64,000 nt of DNA. Origin: Syngnathus acus. Lineage: Eukaryota > Chordata > Actinopteri > Syngnathiformes > Syngnathidae. A model generated the notes under the pieces. That model was not told the DNA's origin, did not search any database, and saw nothing but the letters and a program-made list of their open reading frames with translations. Where the stretch lies: positions 6,715,053 through 6,779,052 of the forward strand of contig NC_051093.1 of the NCBI RefSeq assembly GCF_901709675.1, written 5' to 3'. The translations under genes were made by a program, and so were the position numbers. Positions within the stretch are counted from its first letter, which is position 1, and every line of letters starts with the position of its first letter. Positions 49,801 through 58,800 of this stretch are shown here, in pieces.

Positions 49801-52800
49801 CGATAGTGTGCACCTCATCTAAAGGAGTGCCTGTTCAATTTCTTACTCAAGACCTTGAACCAGAAGGAACCAGAACAGAGCTTAGTGCGGGGGAGGTCTG
49901 TCACTCACGCTCATGTTAAGCACTTGCTTGCTGAGAAGCTAAGCAGCATACAAACAAGCAGCTGAAGGTAGTCTTGGATCATGCAAATGTTATCAAAATA
50001 GTTCCAGGAGCACAAGTCAAACAAAACATTCTACGTAAGATTTTAAAACAGTGTCCAACATGCTGTGCTGCTGATTTTTGACAGCTTAATTTCCCGTAGG
50101 CCTCCAGCAATGCTTTATTGCTGATGCACATTTTCATGCCACTCGTGAATAAAAACAATCACACAACTATTGTTGTTATAGCTCCATCATCCCAACATAA
50201 ACTTTTCAAACCGGCAATAAATCCAAGTGATCACCGAGTTCAAGCGCTGACATGAATCAAAACTGGTGATTAAGATTGTGTTACAATAATAATGAGAATA
50301 AAAATAATGACACTCACTTGAACGCAAAGATCACCAAGGCATAGCAATTGTGAATTGGTCATTCATCATATAGCGACGGGGTCTTATCTACTCAACGGAA
50401 GAGGGGACTCGGCCATTTTTTTATAGGTCATATGTCCCCGCTGAAATTTTCAGCATTGTTCCTACGCCGCCTCTGGTCACTTTGTTCAAACGATGTTTTG
50501 TTGAGTGAAGCAGACCCTCAACACACAAACAAATTAGAAATAGCCAACCTCAGCTACTTGAACCAAAGTCCGTTTTTTTTTTTTTTAAATCACATCCTGC
50601 ACCCCGCAAACACTCGAGCTGGGTCAGCTGCTTCGTGACACTCTTTAATCTCGCTCAAGTGCATATTTGTGTAATTGTGTGTGTGCGCGAAGGGAAAAGT
50701 AGAGTGTCTCAATATGTGTGTGTATTTGTATGAACTGTGTTAATAGAGGTCCATTAGAGAACTGACAGGGGGCCACTGAGAGCAGCGTTTCTTCATTAAA
50801 GCCTAACTGACATTTAACAAGAGTTAGATACACACAGACACACACAAGCACACAAATAGAAAAAATAAAATATCATGGCGTTAACTAAATGTTTGTCTAA
50901 CTGCAGGGTGGAAGAGGAATCCAATCGCATTGACTCATTTGTCTGTGTGTATGATTGTGTTGACACAAACAATGCCAGGTTCGATCCGAACTACAATGGA
51001 GGAACGCTGATTGGTTTTCACATCAATAACACTCACACAAGGGGGTAGGTGCAAACACTCTGGAATAAATAATCTCAAACTGATGTGGATTGTTTAGTAC
51101 CTGAAATTGTGATTAATTGGAACGCAATGTAAATCTACCAAACTAAAAACTACGATGCGGCAAAACACTTTACTTTTGTTTGTATAATATAATCAGATGC
51201 AAACAACAAATTGGATAGAAAATTGATTTTTTTTTTTTTACTAAAAACTGCATTTGTCAAAGATTGGTCTGTTATTATTATTGTGTTCCTTTTATTTTGC
51301 AAAGGCAAAATATTTGAAATGGCTGTTGTGGGCCGTTATTATTATCATCATCATCATCATCATTCTGTGTTCCTTTTATTTTTGCAAAGGCAAAATATTT
51401 GAAACGGCCCTTGCGGCTCTCATAAAAAATAAATATTGACTTATTGAAGCATGGTTACACACATTCTAGATAGCTCCCACCACCACTTTGCAACAGTGCG
51501 CACCAGCGCTGTTCTGTTGCCTAGTAACCAGGTAGACTTTCTAGTCCAGCATCTTTACCAAGATGAACCAACTGTCCTAGACTTCTCTCTCTACCTCTCT
51601 TGCTCTCACAGTTCTGTCTCTCTCTCTCTCGCATGTTTGAAGTCGATTGAACGAACGGGCTTCAAAATTCATCGGCCGCGTTTCTTCACCATCAATAGCC
51701 GTCTTGCTCAAAGTCAGACGTCCTTGTTTCATTTGGCGCAAAATCACACACCAAAATCTGCATTTCTCACTGCACTCACTCGCTCCCGCGGAGGTCGGCC
51801 CATTTTGTAGACAAAGCAGAGACACGTGCTGCGGAGAGTAAGAGAAGCTGCAGTTTTCAGAACTCTCGGGAGACGCACTTAAGTATTCAGCAATATGCAT
51901 TATTGGTGCACTGTGAAAGCTTCTCTTGGACGCTCATGCGTAAGCTTTTATAAAGCCAACCCAGTTTAAGGTACAGGGAAGACACTTATATTGCACATAT
52001 CGTAAATAAAACAGATTTAAGGAGGATTTAGAAAGCATGACCCGTAAACTCTGCTATTTTTATTTTATAATCATTTTTGGAATGAAGTTTTATTGTTGTC
52101 GTTGACTCAAGCTGAAACATTGCAGTGTTGCTTCTCGCACACACACACTGGTGTGCTGTCAGCATTGCCATGACAACATAGTGCTGGATGTTGATGGGTT
52201 CCCCAGATCTTTTATTTATTCATCCATCTCTGCATTACTTACTCTCAACCCGACACACACACAAGATGTGGATCTTCACACACGTGCAGCCACTCCCACA
52301 CGTGCCCCCATTTAAATGCTGGGTTGCAACATCAGCTGACTCCAACAGAACTTCTGACATCTTGCATTTGAAACATCAAAAAAAAAAAAAGGGCGATAAA
52401 AGACTGCCTCGCTCTATATTCATTTCTATCATAATAACCATCAGACAGTAATGTGATGGGCAACATGGCGGAGGGGCTGCTGTGTTTTTCATTGTTGTGG
52501 GGAAATCTCAAATGATCACAAAAACTCATTAAGACAGGAAATGTGACCTAAAAACATAACTGAATATTAAACAGCCTCTTGATGGTGCAAAAACAGTAAA
52601 GAGCTTCAGGCAAGGTTTCGCTCCTGACCCTTGACCCTGTCATTTTCTTCTCAACACATAAACTTCTTTTTAGGTTAATTATTTAAGAATCCCCAGTTAG
52701 GGAGTATAAATGTTTAAGTGTACCTGTGCAACGCCTGGAGACGCCCCGCACTTAATTACTCTTATCCACCTAGAGAAGACTTAATCCCAATGCATGGTTG

Positions 52801-55800
52801 CCTCTGCCAGCTCATGCCAAGTTAATTAAGAAACAAGAAGCATCATGACAAATGACTTGAGTTTTCCAGCTTGTCTGTATTTAGTCACCCTAGTTTGGAG
52901 TTACGAAAAAAAAATATTCAGTCTGCAGTTTGCAATATTGAAAGGAGGTGGGGGTAAACATGCATAACTGATCTACTCCCTTATGCGAAACCACGAAAAT
53001 AGATCCACAAGTGATTTGATGCATTTGCAGTCAACACTCACGCAGCAGCAAAAGAACAAAGACATGAGGGGAGGGGGCGGGCGGGGGGGGAAACAAAGCC
53101 AGCACACGGTACCAGCTGCAGCTTTTTTTGGAGGGAGTGTAAGGTAGAGGAATTGTTATGTCTTGAAGCAGGTACCAGAAAAAAAAAGAGGGCGGCATCC
53201 TCATCATCAGTCCAGCCTGTCATTTGTTGCTAGTCTTCCCACATTGGCCCAAATATTAGGAACGCCTGTTCATCAAAACAGCACTCAGTATGATGCAACA
53301 CCAAAAGTAAACATACAAAAAAAAGTTCATTCCAAGTCGGTGGTCAACCTGATGGATTGGTTCCGTTTGCTGTCGAAATTGGAAATGGATTCTATCTCTG
53401 AATCGTGGGCCGGTCTCTAAGGGAAATAAGTAAATGCCCCGAAAGATACCAGCCCACCAGGCATCTGCCCTGTATGCCAGATGGCCACTTCAGCCCTGCA
53501 AATACTTTATCCACGACAAATCAGTTTTCGAGTCAAATGCAATAAATTGTTGAAGTGGCCCAACAGGGAGTACGAAATTAAGGCGTGGCCATAAAATCAC
53601 TGATGACATTGTGCTAAATTATCCATTAAATCAGTGTGTTGTGGAACAGTGGGTTATTCGATGACTCCAAAGCAGAACATGGCCAACCTGGCTTGTCTGA
53701 TAGTATCAGAGCAGAAGGACGGCCGGTTCAGCTGGTGACAAGCGATGCATGTCTCACGGGTGGCAGATGTCTGTCTACAGCTGCTCTCACAGCAGCCATG
53801 TATTTTATCAGCGACAAGCACACAGAGGGAGAGCAGAAAAAAATATGATCCGAAATTGCACAAATAATCTTTCGTTGGCCTTTTTTACTTTATATGTATA
53901 TTTTTAAAGGTCTAGCAAGCGAACCACGACATCAGTCAGTGACCTGTCTGACTATTTTAAATTATGAGTGCACTTAGGCGAGCGGGAAACTCAATATTGG
54001 ACTCTGTCAGATTATCCTATGAATTGAAACAGATGCTCCTCTCAGGTTGACCTTTCACCTCCGATACTACTGACTCATGTATCCTGTGATGAACTACAAC
54101 CTGGCTCAGCAGTTGTGAAACAAGCGGACCTCATTATTTTAATTAGCCAAGTGTTTTCCAAGTCAAATGTGGTGAAGAATGTTAAAAATGCACAGGATGA
54201 CATCATCAACGCTGAAATGTTAATGATAGCATTGGCTGTTAAATTAAAAACGATTTCACGATGGCATTATTTCAAATGCCATTACAGAGGAACAAATGCA
54301 CTGGGGAAAAAAAATGTGTTCGACTTCATTGGCTCCAATTTAACATTTGAGCTATTTTTATTGTTACGATAATTATGAGCTCATTTCGAGACGTCGTGAA
54401 CATTTTCTCATATAATTAACATTACAATGTAGTGCTTGACGCAACACACCGTTTCTACTCCTGCGTGACTTTTTTACATCTACAATGCTTCTACATGAAC
54501 GCTATCACTCACAAAGAACATTATAAGACTTTGGAGAACCTTGGCAAGATAACCCAGCAGCTAATCAGCTTCCGAACAAAGACCGCAGACTGCAATGGGG
54601 AATAAGGGAGCGAAAACTTTCTTTCTGATCGAGTCCACAAAACTAGAGTTAGAAACACACACACTTATTCTAAGAGGTGTGGAGTGTGCTGGCACTTAAT
54701 ACGTCAGCGAGGCAAGATCGCTCCGTCTCCGGAGCGATGAACACCTCATGACCCCCAATCTGCTGTTAGCACAAGTTCTAGCCAAATATAATGAGTCATC
54801 AAACCCAAACAGACCAATATGCGGGGATAAATACACAGCAACTGATACACAGACCTGCAAACACATCCCAAAATATATTTAGCCGAGTGACGGGAGGCGA
54901 GGATCAACCTGGTGACTTCAAGGTCAACTTATTTTAACCAAAAAAAAAAAACAATTCTATCCACTTGTGAAAAAAAATCAAGCGAAAAGCATTCCAATGT
55001 GAACCACTTTGATTTAGAGCTCAATTTCCCAACGATAAATAGGTCTGATCAAATATTTGACGTATTCCTATATGATCATGTAAATGATTTAGCAGCATAG
55101 GCAAGAAATCTACCAGCCTTCACTTGTATTCATGTATGGAGGAAATGTGAGGCTCTCTCAGCATGCTAAGTGAGTGTACAGTAGGAAATGACAAATCGAG
55201 ACAGAAATACAAGATGAATCCGCTCGTTAAAATCCATTCACCTTGTCCGACCCCTAGAATCTGATCTAATCAACCAGAGTCATCTTGCGATTCCATTACC
55301 GATAGTTTTTTTTCTTGCTGGTAAGAGGTTGGTTTTTTTTCAGCCTTTAAACAACAAATTAGATCACAAGTGATACAGTAACATGAATTTAATTAAAATA
55401 TGCCATAAAATGTCCCAAAATTCTCTTGATGGGTGCAAATTGGCCATCTAGTGGATCGGTTGGGTCACTGCCCCACTTAAGCAACTTCAGGTTAATTTTC
55501 TTCCTAGTAAGAGTTTTTTTTTTTCAGCCTTTAAACAACAAATTAGGTCACAAGTGATGCAGTAACATGTATTTAATTAAAATATGCCATGAAATATCCC
55601 AAAACTTTCTTGATGGGAAGAAATTGGCCATCTAGTGGATCTGTTGGGTCACTGCCCCACTTAAGCCACTTCAGGTTAAATTTGACTTGGATTTTTCAAT
55701 TCAATCTTCCCCATTGAATCAGTACAAACTTAAAAAACAACAGCCCTCAACTTGCACTCCATGCAAAACTTTTGTTCAGCTTAGCTTGAAGATATTTTAA

Positions 55801-58800
55801 ACTAACTGCTGCCCTCTTATTTTATTCAGGGCGAAAGAATTAAAAAAACATGATCAAAGTTGCGTCTCCCCCCCCCTCCCCCTGTGTACCAACCCGTCAA
55901 GAGTCCATTAGATGAATAACTTGAATGGCTCGCAGATGCAATCGCAGCTTGAACTGAGACCGGCACACCTCAGATGTTGTGTCGGCCAGCACAGCACTTC
56001 ATCAATGATGCTCAGCATCATAAACATGATAAATGAGATGCTGTGCGGCTCCAATGCCCGTTATGCTAATTGCGTACCCAACTATTAACCACTTTTTACC
56101 ATCGCGCATGACCGATGCCTTTCAAATACCGAATCAATCTCCGCACGCACACTTTGCATCCACATTATGTTGAAAAGCTGACCAAAATATATATACCGTA
56201 TTTTCCGGACTATAAGGCGCACCTAAAAACCTCAAATTTTCTCAAAAGCGCTTTATAATCCGGTGCGCCTTATATATGGACCAATATGGATGAGGACTAA
56301 TTTATTAAAGTAAGCTTTACGTGTTTATTTTGTGTGTTGTGTGATATTAACGTTTGAGCAACATTGAGTTATTGATATATTGTTATTGTTTTCACTATTT
56401 CTAGTGTTACTATTTTGTGATTGCATTAACGTTTGAGCAACGTTGAGTTCTTTATTCTATGCGCCTTATAATCCGGTGCGCTTTATAGTGCGGAAAATAC
56501 GGTATATAACAAAATAATCAGGTAACTACCAATAAGATGTCCCAAAATGTCCACATGGGTCTGCCAAATTACCCCACTCGGTTTTTACAACACACCCTTG
56601 ACAATGTATTTCACCCTCAATGGCTTTCCACTAAGTGAGCTCGTCTTTCGTTTTAATGGATAAGTCATTTGGCACCGTCCTTCCGTATGAAAGGAGAATA
56701 TTAATCTCAAGAGGGTATTCCCTGTTGGCGATTTCCCAACTGATGTTAGCTGGTTATTTAGTGTTGACCTAATGTGTTTTGGAACGATGGGAATGTAATT
56801 GAGGTAGACTGAAATATATTTTTTTCTCTCTCTGTGTTCTGACAAGTACAGTAAATACCGAAACCATGTACAATATGCTCCCGCCATTATTTATGAGAAG
56901 AGCATTTCTTCTCACATGAAAAAAAAACCGAGCATACTGACAAAAACAAAAATAATTGTTCCTGTTCCTTCCCGTTATGTCCAAATACATCACATTTTAT
57001 CGTGTTGTTTAAATGTCATTTAAATGTTAGGGCAGTTTCACAAGCCGTAGAAGGCCAGACAGACTCTAATCGGTAACTAAGCCAGGTCGAACACAGGTCG
57101 TAAAGGAACCTCGAAACAATTACATAAGCGGAACATCATGAAGTATTTTTACGGATGAAGACAAGGTTAGAAGATTCAGCGACAAGCAGCTACCGTTCGC
57201 GTCATTTTAAAAGCCACAAAACTACTAAGTCGATATGAAATAAATGTCAGTCAAATCTTGTCAGACGAAGGGGGGGGGGGAATAAATGGTGACTCATATC
57301 CCGATTTGTTTTTACACCACCCGCCGAACTACATCAAGAATAGCTGGATGCTGCAGTGATTTGTCTTCAATTTACTTTCCTGATGTTTGGATTTGGATGC
57401 ACATCATGTTCTTTTCTAACAGTGCGGTAAAACATGAGCAGGCGGCGTATTAACTTGAAGGCTAATAAAAGGTAGCGAATTGGACGTAAAAATTGATTTT
57501 GCATTGCATCATAATATAAGAATGACTGATTGTTAAGCACAAAATGGTTGACTTGCCAGACAGAGACGTGCACAGGGGTACCATAAAACATACATGAGGG
57601 ATGACTTCATTTTGCCTGCGGTTAAAACACATTCATGCTGTAAAACATTGACCATCTGCCTGTTTTTTTTACTTGAAATAATATAACTATAAAATACGAT
57701 GCAAAAAAATACGCAACAAGTAAAATGCACAATGGGATATTTCCTCTGATGCAATCATGTGAAAAGCAGCCAATGTTTGGGTTCCCTCGAGACTCAAGTC
57801 CCGAACTTTAGTTTTTGCTTACATTATTACTTTAGCCCAGTCTGCTCTCGGGAGAATATAGCAGGATTTTGTATCAAAAACAACCCCAAAAAAACTTCTT
57901 TAATTAGTCGGGGGGGAAAGATTCTGTTTAAAAAAAACAAAAAACCTTTGAGATAAGCTAAGATGAATTTTTTTTTTAAATGTGGTAGGAAGCCAAAGTA
58001 GCCGGAGAAAACCGAAGCACAGGTAAGAACGTGCAAACGTGCCAACTCCATACAGACGGAGCCAACATTATAAAAATATCAACTTGGATGATCGTCAAAA
58101 AGATGCCATCATGCATAGCGGCAGTAGAATTCTCCTAAAAGTACACGTATGCATTTTTGGCAAGCGCAGTCTTACCCTTTCACATATTTATTATTGATGA
58201 TGCTACAGTGGAACCTCTAAAGTCAAGAAAAAAAACTGCTCATGTGTGCTGAACGGTTTCCTGTTTTAAAACAAATTAAAAAATAAAATAAAATAAAATA
58301 ATTCATATAAAATAATTAAAAAATAAAAAAATAAAAATCACTCAAGAAAAAATAAAAATAGGTGAATCAATATTACTTTGCAGGCATAAAAACAATATTT
58401 AGTACCTCCACAGGCATTTGACCAAAGCCGCCACTGTAGCCGGATCATAAAAATGACCTGTCAAACTTCTCAGGGAGCAGCTCAGGATAAAGCTAATTTG
58501 CTCCAAGGCTGCAAAGCCAACAATAGTAAGCAAACTTGGAACACAAAAGTTGTTCTTACCGGACTTCAGGCACACGTTGCTTTGTTATGAAAGGATATGG
58601 GTTACACACAACACGAAGACACCAGTTGCGAGGCCGTGTGGTTTGCCTTAAGCAGAAGAAGGCCATGGGGGCCAGGGCCGGGTACACCTGCTGCTCCTCC
58701 TCCTCCGAGACGCAGTCCGGATCCCGTATGGGAGCCACGATGCGAACATCCAGCGCCGGTCCTCCATCCTCTTCCAAGTCAGCTTCCTGAACTTTAGTTT

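Larger units (their letters stand above)
39903..58598 (-). other. cacna1h: cacna1h intron 1 (18.7 kb, AT-AC type)
   Basis: It begins ATATCCTTT at 58598 and ends CCCGTAC at 39903, with a U12 branch-site motif CCTTAAC at 39921-39915, 13 bases before the end. It contains two (CA)n tracts, a hAT-type element, MITE copy 6, several tandem duplications and a cluster of X-box-like motifs. I found no coding exon in it. Confidence 0.88.

Noticed and set aside
51451-51810. 119-codon plus-strand ORF in intron 1
   Set aside because: No homology recognised, low-complexity parts, no splice context.
58556-58598. Extension of cacna1h exon 1 to a GTAAGA donor
   Set aside because: The extra 13 codons do not match Cav3, and they would displace the invariant WFEHVSM that follows CNP. 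The AT-AC donor explains the join better.
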